NCBI GenBank assembly: GCA_017651785.1
Contig: JAGCCD010000110.1
Coordinates: 1-15,228, forward strand
Direction: 5' to 3'
Length of the DNA: 15,228 nt
DNA from: Bacteroidales bacterium
Lineage (GTDB): Bacteria; Bacteroidota; Bacteroidia; Bacteroidales; UBA932
The notes beneath the pieces are model-generated. The model was given only the letters and a program-made list of their open reading frames with translations, ran no database searches and was not told the DNA's origin. Shown here one piece after another: positions 1-6,867 of the stretch (within the stretch, counting starts at the first letter, position 1; each line of letters starts with the position of its first letter). A program made the translations under genes and the position numbers.

Positions 1-162
1 GATTGCACCGTGATCGCGGATGAAGGCGTCTGCAATGTCGTTGAGCCTCTTGGTGGTGACGCCGGGAGCAATGTTGCGGCCGACTTCAGCCAGGGTTTTG
101 GACACAATGATTGCGTTCTCCCTAAGCAGCGCGATCTCTTCTTCGGTTTTGGGCTTGACCAT
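1..162 (-). CDS. map: Methionine aminopeptidase type I, N-terminal 54 residues (cut by window edge)
   Basis: The reverse-strand frame from the ATG at 162 runs open to base 1 and reads MVKPKTEEEIALLRENAII, later IAPGVTTKRLNDIADAFI. This is the typical start of type I methionine aminopeptidase, the cytosolic metalloenzyme that removes initiator Met from nascent proteins. Only 54 residues lie inside the window; the Asp/His/Glu metal ligands of the family fall beyond the edge. It follows secY by 23 bases, which is the usual secY-map order at the end of the spc operon in many bacteria, so it is probably cotranscribed. No good Shine-Dalgarno is visible, which is common in Bacteroidota. Confidence 0.9.
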   Translation of the reverse strand, partial: MVKPKTEEEIALLRENAIIVSKTLAEVGRNIAPGVTTKRLNDIADAFIRDHGAI

Positions 163-185
163 CCTGCCTTTGACTTTTCAAAGAA

Positions 186-1523
186 CTACATACCTGAGCG
201 TCCGCTGAGACGGCCGGTCTTCATAAGGCCGTCGTAGTGGCGCATCAGCAAATAACTTTCCACCTGCTGCAGGGTATCCAGCACAACACCCACGAGGATC
301 AGCAGCGAAGTGCCGCCGAAGAAGCTGCCGAAGGAGTTGTTTACGCCGAGGATGATTGCAATCGCAGGAAGGATGGAAATGATGCCGAGGAAGATGGAAC
401 CCGGGAGGGTCACCTTCGACATAACGCCATCCAGATACTCCATGGTCTTCTTGCCGGGTTTTACGCCGGGGATGAAGCCGCCGTTGCGCTTGAGGTCTTC
501 CGACATCATCTGAGGATTCACGGTGACGGCGGTGTAGAAGTAAGTGAACACAACGACGAGGAGGAAGAAGATGAAGTTATACCAGAAACCGGTATAATTT
601 CCAAGGGTTGCGGCGAGTCCTCTGGTTGCATCCCAGCGGGAGAAAATCAGAGGGAAGAGCATCAGGGCCTGTGCAAAGATGATAGGCATGACACCGGCAG
701 CGTTGATCTTGAGGGGGATGTACTGACGCACTCCGCCGTACTGACGGTTGCCGACAACCCTCTTGGCATACTGCACGGGTACGCGACGTACAGCCTGCAC
801 GAGCGCGATAGCCGCAATGATGACGAAGAACCAGATCACGAACTCCACGATGAGGAGGAGCAGGCCACCGTTGGTGGTGCTGAGCTTGGCTCCCACTTCT
901 GCCACGACTGCGTAAGGCAGGCGGGCCACGATACCTATCATGATTATGAGGGAGATACCGTTGCCGATACCGCGGTCGGTGATACGCTCACCGAGCCACA
1001 TCACGAACATGGAACCTGCCATAAGGATGATGGTGGATACGATGTTGAAGATGAAGTTGCTCCATCCCAGCTGCTGGACAGCCACGAATGCCTGTCCGGG
1101 GATCTGGCCGTGAAGAGCCGCCATGTAGGCGGGTCCCTGGATGCAGATGATCACGATGGTGAGCCAACGGGTCATCTGGTTCATCTTCTTGCGTCCGCTC
1201 TCGCCCTCCATCTGGAGTTTGCGGAAGTAGGGCACGAAGACACCCAGGAGCTGGATGACGATGGATGCCGAGATGTACGGCATCACACCCAGTGCGAAGA
1301 TCGAAGCGTTGCCGAACGCACCGCCGGAGAACATGTTCAGGAGGCCTACGAGACCCTCTGAAGTGCTCTGCTGGAAGCGTGCGAGCATCGAAGGATCGAT
1401 TCCGGGAAGGACCACGAAGCAACCGAGCCTGTACACAAGGATAAGCAGGCAGGTGTAGACGATCCTCTTGCGGAGCTCTTCGATCTTGAAGATGTTCTTG
1501 ATTGTCTCAATAAACTTCTTCAT
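186..1523 (-). CDS. secY: SecY, preprotein translocase channel subunit
   Basis: SecY forms the protein-conducting pore of the SecYEG translocon in the inner membrane. The 445-residue product has the family length and about ten hydrophobic segments. It starts MKKFIETIKNIFKIEELRKR, the cytosolic N-terminus seen across SecY proteins. Family-typical stretches include GIMPYISASI-like GVMPYISASIVIQLL near residue 80 and, after residue 250, RRVPVQYAKR followed by YIPLKINAAGVMPIIFA. The gene lies 5 bases after rplO and before map, the canonical end of the spc operon. No Shine-Dalgarno is seen, so translational coupling to rplO is likely. Nothing is missing or broken. Confidence 0.98.
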   Translation of the reverse strand: MKKFIETIKNIFKIEELRKRIVYTCLLILVYRLGCFVVLPGIDPSMLARFQQSTSEGLVGLLNMFSGGAFGNASIFALGVMPYISASIVIQLLGVFVPYFRKLQMEGESGRKKMNQMTRWLTIVIICIQGPAYMAALHGQIPGQAFVAVQQLGWSNFIFNIVSTIILMAGSMFVMWLGERITDRGIGNGISLIIMIGIVARLPYAVVAEVGAKLSTTNGGLLLLIVEFVIWFFVIIAAIALVQAVRRVPVQYAKRVVGNRQYGGVRQYIPLKINAAGVMPIIFAQALMLFPLIFSRWDATRGLAATLGNYTGFWYNFIFFLLVVVFTYFYTAVTVNPQMMSEDLKRNGGFIPGVKPGKKTMEYLDGVMSKVTLPGSIFLGIISILPAIAIILGVNNSFGSFFGGTSLLILVGVVLDTLQQVESYLLMRHYDGLMKTGRLSGRSGM

Positions 1524-1528
1524 CGCTC

Positions 1529-1978
1529 TTATTCGCTTACGACCGCTTTACCACCGGCGGCCTCGATTTTGGAAACAGCGCTCTTTGAGAAGGCATTCGC
1601 GGTGACGGTGAGGGCTGCGGTGATTTCACCGTTGCCAAGAACCTTCACGAGGTCGTTCTTGCCTGCAAGGCCTGCGGACTTGATGGTATCGATGCCGATC
1701 TCGGCGATGCCGAGGCTGGCTGCGAGTGCCTCAAGGGCCGATACGTTGACGGCCTTGTACTCAACGCGGTTGTAGTTGGTGAAGCCGAACTTGGGGAGAC
1801 GCCTCTGGATAGGCATCTGGCCGCCTTCGAAGCCGATCTTGTGCTCGTAGCCGGCACGCGCCTGTGCGCCCTTGGTACCGCGGGTGGCAGTGCCGCCCTT
1901 ACCGGAACCCTGACCGCGACCAAGCCTCTTGCTTGTTTTGGTTGCACCTGCTGCAGGTGCGAGATTCTCAAGTTTCAT
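1529..1978 (-). CDS. rplO: Ribosomal protein uL15
   Basis: This is the large-subunit protein L15 (149 aa), a late-assembly 23S rRNA binder. The N-terminus MKLENLAPAAGATKTSKRLG and the Gly/Arg-rich segment GRGQGSGKGGTATRGTKGAQ are the flexible loop typical of the family. An in-frame GTG lies two codons upstream at 1984. I choose the ATG at 1978 because the AGGAGG at 1988-1993 sits 9 bases before it but only 3 before the GTG, and because MKLENL is the usual family start. It lies between rpmD and secY, as in most bacteria. Confidence 0.97.
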   Translation of the reverse strand: MKLENLAPAAGATKTSKRLGRGQGSGKGGTATRGTKGAQARAGYEHKIGFEGGQMPIQRRLPKFGFTNYNRVEYKAVNVSALEALAASLGIAEIGIDTIKSAGLAGKNDLVKVLGNGEITAALTVTANAFSKSAVSKIEAAGGKAVVSE

Positions 1979-1987
1979 AATCACGGT

Positions 1988-1995
1988 CCTCCTTA
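1988..1995 (-). promoter_or_regulatory. Shine-Dalgarno of rplO fused to the rpmD stop codon
   Basis: On the minus strand the sequence TAAGGAGG contains the rpmD stop codon TAA as the first three bases of a perfect Shine-Dalgarno for rplO. Its spacing to the rplO ATG is 9 bases. A ribosome terminating on rpmD would cover the initiation site, so termination-reinitiation coupling is inferred. Confidence 0.8.
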
Positions 1996-2175
1996 GTCTA
2001 TAACTTCATATTTCACGAGGTGGGCGATCTTCTGGAGCATACCCATGGTGACCGGGTTCTTTTCCACCTCTACGGTCTGATGCATGCGGCGGATGCCGAG
2101 GCAGCGAAGGTTATCCTTCTGACGCTGGGTCTCTCCGTTGCTGCTTATGATTTTTGTAATTCTGAGCTTTGCCAT
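1993..2175 (-). CDS. rpmD: Ribosomal protein uL30
   Basis: A 60-residue L30, starting MAKLRITKIISSNGETQRQK and containing LRCLGIRRMHQTVEV, matches the family's small alpha/beta fold and normal length. The segment around LGIRRMHQTV corresponds to the conserved L30 core that contacts 23S rRNA. The gene lies between rpsE and rplO, its usual place in the spc operon. It has a perfect AGGAGG 8 bases before the ATG, which most genes of this operon lack. Confidence 0.97.
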   Translation of the reverse strand: MAKLRITKIISSNGETQRQKDNLRCLGIRRMHQTVEVEKNPVTMGMLQKIAHLVKYEVID

Positions 2176-2183
2176 AATCTGTT

Positions 2184-2190
2184 CCTCCTA
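2184..2190 (-). promoter_or_regulatory. Shine-Dalgarno of rpmD fused to the rpsE stop codon
   Basis: Minus-strand TAGGAGG: the rpsE stop codon TAG is the first part of the rpmD Shine-Dalgarno AGGAGG. Spacing to the rpmD ATG is 8 bases. This is the second stop/SD fusion in a row in the operon. Confidence 0.8.
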
Positions 2191-2706
2191 TCCGTTGAAA
2201 ACTTTGCTCATAGGGATGCCGCGGAGACCTGCCACCGTGTAGGCGTCCCTCATGTTGGTGAGAGCAGTAATGGTTGCCTTAACGAGGTTGTGAGGGTTGG
2301 AAGAACCCTTGGACTTGGCCAGAACGTTCTGGACACCTGCGGACTCGAACACTGCGCGCATAGCACCGCCGGCCTTTACACCGGTACCGGGAGCTGCGGG
2401 CTTCATGAATACGCGGGATCCGCCGAACTTGCATTCCTGCTCGTGAGGGATGGTGGTGTTGATGACGGGAATCTTTACGAGATTCTTCTTGGCATCCTCC
2501 ACGCCCTTGGCGATGGCAGCCGTAACTTCGTTGGCTTTTCCGAGGCCGTAACCTACGACGCCGTTCTCATCGCCTACGACAACAATGGCTGCGAAGCGGA
2601 AGTGACGACCGCCCTTGGTAACCTTGGTTACCCTCTGGATGGCGACCAGCCTGTCCTTGAGCTCGAGGTCGGAAGTCTTGACTCTTTTGATATTAGTATT
2701 TGCCAT
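2188..2706 (-). CDS. rpsE: Ribosomal protein uS5
   Basis: Small-subunit protein S5 (172 aa) helps decoding accuracy and mRNA unwinding at the 30S entry site. The N-terminal double-stranded RNA-binding domain is seen in [20 protein letters not shown] followed by [19 protein letters not shown]. The C-terminal domain includes [19 protein letters not shown] and [11 protein letters not shown]. Length and order are normal for the family. It follows rplR after 11 bases. Only a weak purine run (GAAAG) precedes the ATG. Confidence 0.98.
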   Translation of the reverse strand: MANTNIKRVKTSDLELKDRLVAIQRVTKVTKGGRHFRFAAIVVVGDENGVVGYGLGKANEVTAAIAKGVEDAKKNLVKIPVINTTIPHEQECKFGGSRVFMKPAAPGTGVKAGGAMRAVFESAGVQNVLAKSKGSSNPHNLVKATITALTNMRDAYTVAGLRGIPMSKVFNG

Positions 2707-2717
2707 AGTCTTTCAGA

Positions 2718-3080
2718 TTAGAAAATGAGACCGCCTTCGCGGGCTGCGTCGGCCAAACTTTTAACTCTGCCGTGGAAGAGATAGCCGCCACGGTCGAAAG
2801 AGATGGTGCTGATACCCTTTGCGAGGGCGCGCTCGGCGATGGCCTTGCCAACTACGGCTGCGGCCTCGATGCCGGATTTACCCTTGGTCTGGGCTGCGAG
2901 CTCCTTGTCGTTGGATGCAGCTGCAACGAGGGTCTTGCCTTCCAGGTCGTTGATGATCTGGGCGTAGATCTGCTTGTTGCTGCGGAACACGACCATGCGG
3001 GGACGCTCTGCGGTACCGTTGACGTGCTTGCGGATGCGGAAGTGAATCCTTCTTCTTCTTTCTATTTTATTGAGTGCCAT
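2718..3080 (-). CDS. rplR: Ribosomal protein uL18
   Basis: L18 (120 aa) binds 5S rRNA with L5 and L25-type proteins and docks it in the central protuberance. Recognised from [20 protein letters not shown] at the N-terminus, [18 protein letters not shown] in the middle and the C-terminal [20 protein letters not shown]. The length is typical. It lies between rplF and rpsE as in other spc operons and has a perfect AGGAGG 8 bases before its ATG, right after the rplF stop codon. Confidence 0.98.
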   Translation of the reverse strand: MALNKIERRRRIHFRIRKHVNGTAERPRMVVFRSNKQIYAQIINDLEGKTLVAAASNDKELAAQTKGKSGIEAAAVVGKAIAERALAKGISTISFDRGGYLFHGRVKSLADAAREGGLIF

Positions 3081-3088
3081 AATTCAAT

Positions 3089-3098
3089 CCTCCTGTTA
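3089..3098 (-). promoter_or_regulatory. Shine-Dalgarno of rplR abutting the rplF stop codon
   Basis: Minus-strand TAACAGGAGG: the rplF stop TAA is followed after one base by AGGAGG, 8 bases from the rplR ATG. This is the third operon junction where the stop codon and a perfect Shine-Dalgarno are juxtaposed. Confidence 0.75.
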
Positions 3099-3656
3099 TT
3101 TTGCGGAAGCGGACTTACCGGCCTTGCGGCGGAGCTGCTCACCAACGAACTTGATACCCTTGCCCTTATAAGGTTCAGGCTTGCGGAATGAACGGATTTT
3201 GGCTGCCACCTGGCCCACAAGCTGCTTGTCGCAGCTCTTGAGGAGCAGACGGGGGTTCTCACCTTTGCGGACATCGGGAAGCTCTGCCTTAACCTCGGGC
3301 GGGAGCATCAGATGAATCTCGTGAGAATAGCCGAGAGAGAAAACCAGAAGCTGGCCCTGGACGGATACGCGGTATCCGACACCTACCAGTTCCTGCTGGG
3401 TGGTGAAGCCTTCGGAGACGCCGACGACCATATTGTGCACCAGGGCGCGGTACAGACCGTGCATGCTGCGGTGACGGGGCTGGTCGGTGGGACGCTCGAA
3501 TTTGATTTGATTGTCCTCTACGGTGACTTTGAGGTCGGGATCGACCTTCTGGGTCATCTCTCCGAGAGGTCCTTTAACCTTCAGAACGTTGCCGTCGAGC
3601 AGCTCTACGCTGACCCCGGACGGAAGGCTTACAGGCAATTTACCAATTCGTGACAT
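3096..3656 (-). CDS. rplF: Ribosomal protein uL6
   Basis: L6 (186 aa) sits near the factor-binding site of the large subunit. It starts MSRIGKLPVSLPSGVSVEL, the family N-terminus, and carries the two related L6 half-domains. The second ends with FRKPEPYKGKGIKFVGEQLR then RRKAGKSASAK, the conserved C-terminal signature (EPYKGKGI). Length is normal. It follows rpsH by 21 AT-rich bases with no Shine-Dalgarno. Confidence 0.98.
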   Translation of the reverse strand: MSRIGKLPVSLPSGVSVELLDGNVLKVKGPLGEMTQKVDPDLKVTVEDNQIKFERPTDQPRHRSMHGLYRALVHNMVVGVSEGFTTQQELVGVGYRVSVQGQLLVFSLGYSHEIHLMLPPEVKAELPDVRKGENPRLLLKSCDKQLVGQVAAKIRSFRKPEPYKGKGIKFVGEQLRRKAGKSASAK

Positions 3657-3677
3657 TGTAATGTTCTGTTTTGTTGA

Positions 3678-4073
3678 TTAATAGACGTAGCATAAAACTT
3701 CACCGCCCACGCCAAGTTCCTTGGCCTCTTTGTCGGTGATGATGCCCTTTGAGGTGGAAAGGATGGCGATGCCGAGTCCGTTGAGGACGCGGGGCATGTT
3801 CTCCACATCGGTGTACATACGGAGGCCGGGACGGCTGGCGCGCTCAATCTTCTTGATGGCAGCGGTCTTGGTCTGGGGATGGTACTTGAGGGCTATCTTG
3901 ATAGTATTGTAAGGGGTTCCTTCAACCACCTTGTAGCTGAGGATGTAGCCCTTCTCACAAAGGATCTGGGTGATGGCGACCTTCATCTTGGAAGAAGGGA
4001 TCTCCACGACCTTGCTGCCAGCCTGATAGGCGTTGCGAATCCTGGTGAGGTAATCTGCAATAGGATCTGTCAT
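3678..4073 (-). CDS. rpsH: Ribosomal protein uS8
   Basis: S8 (131 aa) is a primary 16S rRNA binder and, in Escherichia coli, represses the spc operon by binding its mRNA. Recognised from MTDPIADYLTRIRNAYQAGS at the N-terminus, PSSKMKVAI in the middle, and the C-terminal RVLNGLGIAILSTSKGIITD, the S8 signature region. Length is typical. It lies between rpsN and rplF. I did not find an S8-site-like mRNA structure at the rplX-rplE junction, so autoregulation of the E. coli type is unproven here. Confidence 0.98.
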   Translation of the reverse strand: MTDPIADYLTRIRNAYQAGSKVVEIPSSKMKVAITQILCEKGYILSYKVVEGTPYNTIKIALKYHPQTKTAAIKKIERASRPGLRMYTDVENMPRVLNGLGIAILSTSKGIITDKEAKELGVGGEVLCYVY

Positions 4074-4092
4074 ATCGTTGTACTTTTTATTA

Positions 4093-4362
4093 TTACCAAC
4101 TTGCCTTCTTTACGCCCGGGATAAGGCCGCTTGCGGCCATCTCACGGAACTGGATACGGCTCAGGCCGAATGCCCTCATATAGCCCTTGGGACGGCCGGT
4201 GAGGGAGCAGCGGTTGTGAAGGCGGACAGGGGATGCGTTCTTGGGGAGCTTGTCAAGAGCTGCCCAGTCACCGGCCTCCTTGAGTGCCTTTCTCTTCTCT
4301 GCGTACTTAGCAACCAGTTTTGCGCGCTTTACTTCGCGGGCTTTCATTGATTCTTTTGCCAT
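4093..4362 (-). CDS. rpsN: Ribosomal protein uS14, zinc-free (C-) type
   Basis: S14 (89 aa) belongs to the 3' domain of the small subunit. It starts [20 protein letters not shown] and ends with [20 protein letters not shown] and a final KASW, the family signature. The product is long and has a single cysteine, with no pair of CxxC motifs. It is therefore the zinc-independent form, not the short zinc-ribbon form of about 61 residues. The gene sits between rplE and rpsH, as expected. Confidence 0.97.
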   Translation of the reverse strand: MAKESMKAREVKRAKLVAKYAEKRKALKEAGDWAALDKLPKNASPVRLHNRCSLTGRPKGYMRAFGLSRIQFREMAASGLIPGVKKASW

Positions 4363-4368
4363 AGTATC

Positions 4369-4965
4369 TTATTTGTTATGTTTTTTGAAAGGCAGACCGA
4401 ACTCGGCCAGAAGTGCGCGGCACTCCTCGTCGGTGCGGGCCGTGGTGACGAACGTAACCTCGAGACCGTGGATACGGGGGTTCTTGTCGATGTCTATTTC
4501 AGGGAAGATGATCTGCTCCTTGAGACCGAGGGTGTAGTTGCCCTGACCGTCCATCTTCTCGGCGATGCCGTTGAAGTCGCGGATACGGGGGAGAGCCACA
4601 CGGATGAGTTTCTCCAGGAATTCATACATCTTGACGTCGCGGAGCGTTACCTTGGTTCCGATGGGCATGCCCTTACGGAGCTTGAAGTTGGAAACGTCCT
4701 TGCGGGAGGAGGTGATAAGGGCCTTCTGGCCGGTGATGAGAGCGAGCTCCTCTGCTGACTCCTCTACGACCTTGCGGTCCTGAGTGCCCTGGCCGACACC
4801 CTCGTTGAGGGTAATCTTCACGAGCTTGGGAACCTGCATTACGGTCGTATAGCCAAACTGCTTGGTGAGCTTGTCTACGATCTGCTCCTTGTAAACTTTC
4901 TTGAGGGTGGGTACATACCCGGCAGGCAGGGCCTTTACCTCAACTTTTTCTGCTTTCTTTGCCAT
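4369..4965 (-). CDS. rplE: Ribosomal protein uL5
   Basis: L5 binds 5S rRNA and contacts the P-site tRNA. Recognised from KQFGYTTVMQVPKLVKITLN, then GQKALITSSRKDVSNFKLRK, and the C-terminal region IFPEIDIDKNPRIHGLEVTF. At 198 aa it is somewhat longer than the E. coli protein (179 aa); the extra residues are a Lys-rich N-terminal extension (MAKKAEKVEVKALPAGYVPT). The start is supported by GAGGAG at 4977-4982, which lies inside the end of rplX 11 bases upstream. It begins 2 bases after the rplX stop. Confidence 0.97.
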   Translation of the reverse strand: MAKKAEKVEVKALPAGYVPTLKKVYKEQIVDKLTKQFGYTTVMQVPKLVKITLNEGVGQGTQDRKVVEESAEELALITGQKALITSSRKDVSNFKLRKGMPIGTKVTLRDVKMYEFLEKLIRVALPRIRDFNGIAEKMDGQGNYTLGLKEQIIFPEIDIDKNPRIHGLEVTFVTTARTDEECRALLAEFGLPFKKHNK

Positions 4966-4967
4966 AA

Positions 4968-5279
4968 TTACTTGATCTCCTCACCGGATTTTTTAGCGAT
5001 ACGGACTTTCTTTCCGCCCTCTACCTTGAAACCTACGCGAGTGGGCTTGCCGCTCTTGGGGTCGAGAAGGTTGAGATTGGACACATGGATGGGGGCCTCT
5101 TTCTTGATGATGCCGCCCTGGGGCTGCTTGGCATTGGGCTTGGTGTGCCTGCTGACCATATTGACACCCTCTACGATAGCTTTTCCAGCTTCGGGGTCCA
5201 TGGCAAGGACCTTACCGGTCTTGCCCTTGTCGTTACCGGCATTTACATACACGGTGTCGCCTTTTCTGATTCTGTTCAT
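4968..5279 (-). CDS. rplX: Ribosomal protein uL24
   Basis: L24 (103 aa) is an early 23S rRNA binder that starts large-subunit assembly. The KOW motif is at the N-terminus: [20 protein letters not shown], with [20 protein letters not shown] after it. The family segment [20 protein letters not shown] and the C-terminal [20 protein letters not shown] are also present. Length is typical. It lies between rplN and rplE. Confidence 0.98.
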   Translation of the reverse strand: MNRIRKGDTVYVNAGNDKGKTGKVLAMDPEAGKAIVEGVNMVSRHTKPNAKQPQGGIIKKEAPIHVSNLNLLDPKSGKPTRVGFKVEGGKKVRIAKKSGEEIK

Positions 5280-5291
5280 AATAAATATGTA

Positions 5292-5657
5292 TTAAAGGAC
5301 CTCCGGTGCCAGTGAAACGATTTTCATATAGTTCTCGCGGAGTTCCCTGGCCACAGGGCCGAAGATACGGGTGCCGCGAAGCTCGCCGGCGTTGTTGAGA
5401 AGGACGCAGGCGTTGTCGTCGAAACGGATATAGGAACCGTCAGCGCGACGGACCTCTTTCTTGGTGCGGACGACGACAGCCCTGGATACGGTGCCCTTCT
5501 TGGCGTCGGATCCGGGGATGGCGCTCTTGATGGAGACGACGATGTTGTCGCCTACCGTGGCATAACGGTGGTTGGTACCGCCAAGCACGCGGATGCAAAG
5601 GACTTCCTTGGCTCCGGAGTTGTCGGCAACCGATAAACGTGTTTCCTGCTGTATCAT
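5292..5657 (-). CDS. rplN: Ribosomal protein uL14
   Basis: L14 (121 aa) lies at the subunit interface, forming an intersubunit bridge. It starts [20 protein letters not shown] and contains [18 protein letters not shown] and [17 protein letters not shown], all highly conserved L14 segments. Length is normal. It follows rpsQ by only 2 bases. Confidence 0.99.
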   Translation of the reverse strand: MIQQETRLSVADNSGAKEVLCIRVLGGTNHRYATVGDNIVVSIKSAIPGSDAKKGTVSRAVVVRTKKEVRRADGSYIRFDDNACVLLNNAGELRGTRIFGPVARELRENYMKIVSLAPEVL

Positions 5658-5659
5658 AA

Positions 5660-5914
5660 CTACTTGGCTTTTTCAACGATTTCTACTACCCTCCAGTTCT
5701 TGGTCTTGCTCAGAGGACGGGTTTCCATAATGCGGACGGTATCACCCTCACCGCACTCGTTCTTCTCGTCGTGTGCAACGAACTTGGTGGTCTTCTTGAC
5801 AAACTTGCCATAGAGAGGATGCTTTTCCTTGCGCTCGACAGCCACTACGATGGTCTTCTCCATCTTGTTGCTGACCACTGTTCCTACTCTTTCCTTACGA
5901 AGATTTCTTTCCAT
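5660..5914 (-). CDS. rpsQ: Ribosomal protein uS17
   Basis: S17 (84 aa) is a primary 16S rRNA binder with an OB fold. Recognised from [20 protein letters not shown] at the N-terminus, [19 protein letters not shown], and [20 protein letters not shown] at the C-terminus. These are the family signature elements. It lies between rpmC and rplN as expected. Confidence 0.98.
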   Translation of the reverse strand: MERNLRKERVGTVVSNKMEKTIVVAVERKEKHPLYGKFVKKTTKFVAHDEKNECGEGDTVRIMETRPLSKTKNWRVVEIVEKAK

Positions 5915-5925
5915 GATGCTGCGAA

Positions 5926-6123
5926 TTAGGAGTTCTGGGTTTCTTTTTGCGCGAGGATAGTGATCATAAGAGCGATATCCCTGCGGGTCTTCTTAAACTT
6001 GGAAGTATCCTCCAACGGAGAAATGGCGTGATTGATTTTCATGGTATCCAGATTGTTCTTCTCTACCTGGATGCGGTCGCGCAGGTCTGCTACAGACATT
6101 TCGCGTGCTTCTGCTGCTTTCAT
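5926..6123 (-). CDS. rpmC: Ribosomal protein uL29
   Basis: L29 (65 aa) is a two-helix protein near the nascent-peptide exit. The product is helical, with [20 protein letters not shown] for helix one and [20 protein letters not shown] for helix two, which contains the conserved basic K/R-DIA motif. A GGAGA run lies upstream of the ATG at useful spacing. It sits 18 bases after rplP. Confidence 0.96.
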   Translation of the reverse strand: MKAAEAREMSVADLRDRIQVEKNNLDTMKINHAISPLEDTSKFKKTRRDIALMITILAQKETQNS

Positions 6124-6141
6124 TGTTCTTTCTCCATTAAA

Positions 6142-6561
6142 TTATTCCACATAATCCCTGCGAACCACGAATTTGGTTGCGATGGGGAGCTTGTTGGCGC
6201 CGAGGCGCATGGCTTCGCGTGCAGTCTCAAGCGTTACACCTTCGGCCTCGAAGATGATGCGGCCGGGGGTGATGGGGGCGACGAATGCGTAGGGATCGCC
6301 CTTACCTTTACCCATACGGGTATCGAGAGGCTTCTTGGTGATGGGCTTGACAGGGAAAACCCTGATCCAGATCTGGCCTTCACGGTTCATCCGGCGGGAT
6401 ATTGCCTGACGGGCTGCCTCAATCTGCTGAGCGGTAAGCCAACAATTTTCAAGGGTCTTGATGCCGAAGGAGCCGAATGCGAGCTGGTTGCCACGCTGGG
6501 CGTTACCCTTCATGCGGTTCTTCTGTTCCCTTCTGAACTTGGTTCTCTTAGGCTGTAACAT
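6142..6561 (-). CDS. rplP: Ribosomal protein uL16, first gene of the transcription unit
   Basis: L16 (139 aa) helps position A-site tRNA on the large subunit. It starts [20 protein letters not shown], then GFGIKTLE-like [51 protein letters not shown], and [20 protein letters not shown]. Length and motifs are typical. rpsC, which precedes rplP in most S10 operons including those of Bacteroidota, is absent. Instead a promoter at 6651-6680 and an ~84-base leader precede this gene. No Shine-Dalgarno is present; the bases just before ATG can pair with an upstream leader segment. Confidence 0.98.
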   Translation of the reverse strand: MLQPKRTKFRREQKNRMKGNAQRGNQLAFGSFGIKTLENCWLTAQQIEAARQAISRRMNREGQIWIRVFPVKPITKKPLDTRMGKGKGDPYAFVAPITPGRIIFEAEGVTLETAREAMRLGANKLPIATKFVVRRDYVE

Positions 6562-6647
6562 TGTACTATTACTTTAAAAAATATATTCCTAAAACCCTAA
6601 ATCTCTGTCTTTCAATAAGTTAGTACACTCCAAGGCAAAATTTAGGA
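6562..6647 (-). promoter_or_regulatory. rplP mRNA leader with interleaved inverted repeats
   Basis: Read in the minus direction, the leader contains CCTAAAT (6646-6640), TGTACTA (6627-6621), ATTTAGG (6602-6596) and TAGTACA (6568-6562). The first pairs exactly with the third and the second exactly with the fourth, 7 bp each, in an order that would form an H-type pseudoknot. The first arm can also pair with TTTAGGA at 6593-6587. The fourth arm touches the rplP ATG. A regulatory role for the r-protein operon is inference; such short matches in AT-rich DNA can arise by chance. Confidence 0.35.
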
Positions 6648-6650
6648 CTG

Positions 6651-6680
6651 CAAAGTTAGTAATTTTTTCTCAATTAGCAA
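6651..6680 (-). promoter_or_regulatory. Promoter of the rplP-map ribosomal operon
   Basis: Minus strand: TTG (6680-6678), a 19-base spacer, then TAACTTTG (6658-6651). This fits the Bacteroidota sigma-ABfr consensus of a -33 TTG and -7 TAnnTTTG. Transcription would start around 6647-6644, giving a leader of about 84 bases. It supports rplP as the first gene of its own unit. Confidence 0.75.
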
Positions 6681-6686
6681 GTCTTT

Positions 6687-6721
6687 CCTAAAATTTTTTC
6701 AAACATTTTTAACGCGGAATC
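6687..6721. repeat. Imperfect 35-bp direct repeat, copy 1
   Basis: This segment and 6764-6798 align without gaps at 28 of 35 positions; 27 of the first 31 match. The shared core is TTCAAACATTTT followed two bases later by ACGCGG. This copy ends 6 bases upstream of the -33 element of the rplP promoter, so an UP-element-like or protein-binding role is possible but unproven. Confidence 0.6.
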
Positions 6722-6763
6722 TTTCAGCTAACTATACGTTTTTCTGCAACTTACGAGCTGCGG

Positions 6764-6798
6764 CCCAAAATTTATTCAAACATTTTCGACGCGGCCGC
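6764..6798. repeat. Imperfect 35-bp direct repeat, copy 2
   Basis: Second copy of the element at 6687-6721, displaced by 77 bases and lying between copy 1 and the lipoprotein terminator. It keeps the CAAAATTT-type A/T tract, the TTCAAACATTTT core and ACGCGG, and diverges at the last four bases. No recognisable promoter is attached to this copy. Confidence 0.6.
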
Positions 6799-6804
6799 AC
6801 GGAC

Positions 6805-6841
6805 ACAAAAAAGGGGCGGCGAAAACGCGTTTCGCCGCCCC
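6805..6841 (-). terminator. Intrinsic terminator of the lipoprotein gene
   Basis: A perfect 12-bp stem, GGGGCGGCGAAA (6813-6824) with TTTCGCCGCCCC (6830-6841), closes a 5-base loop. On the minus strand the stem is followed by six T residues, so it ends minus-strand transcripts. It lies 27 bases after the lipoprotein stop codon and isolates the ribosomal operon from that gene. Confidence 0.9.
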
Positions 6842-6867
6842 GGAAAAAAGGCCTGGGCCTCTATGTC

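Noticed and set aside
237..1361. 374-codon open frame on the plus strand, antisense to secY
   Set aside because: It lies wholly inside secY, its composition (His, Asp, Glu, Gly) is what an antisense frame of GC-rich membrane-protein DNA gives, and it has no promoter or family match.
4960..4985. S8-type regulatory site at the rplX-rplE junction, as in Escherichia coli
   Set aside because: The genes are 2 bases apart and I could not recognise the S8-binding helix; only a Shine-Dalgarno within rplX is visible.
6723..6763. Second promoter for rplP between the two direct repeats
   Set aside because: The best candidate, minus-strand TATAGTTA, departs from TAnnTTTG in the conserved TTTG; the promoter at 6651-6680 is far better.
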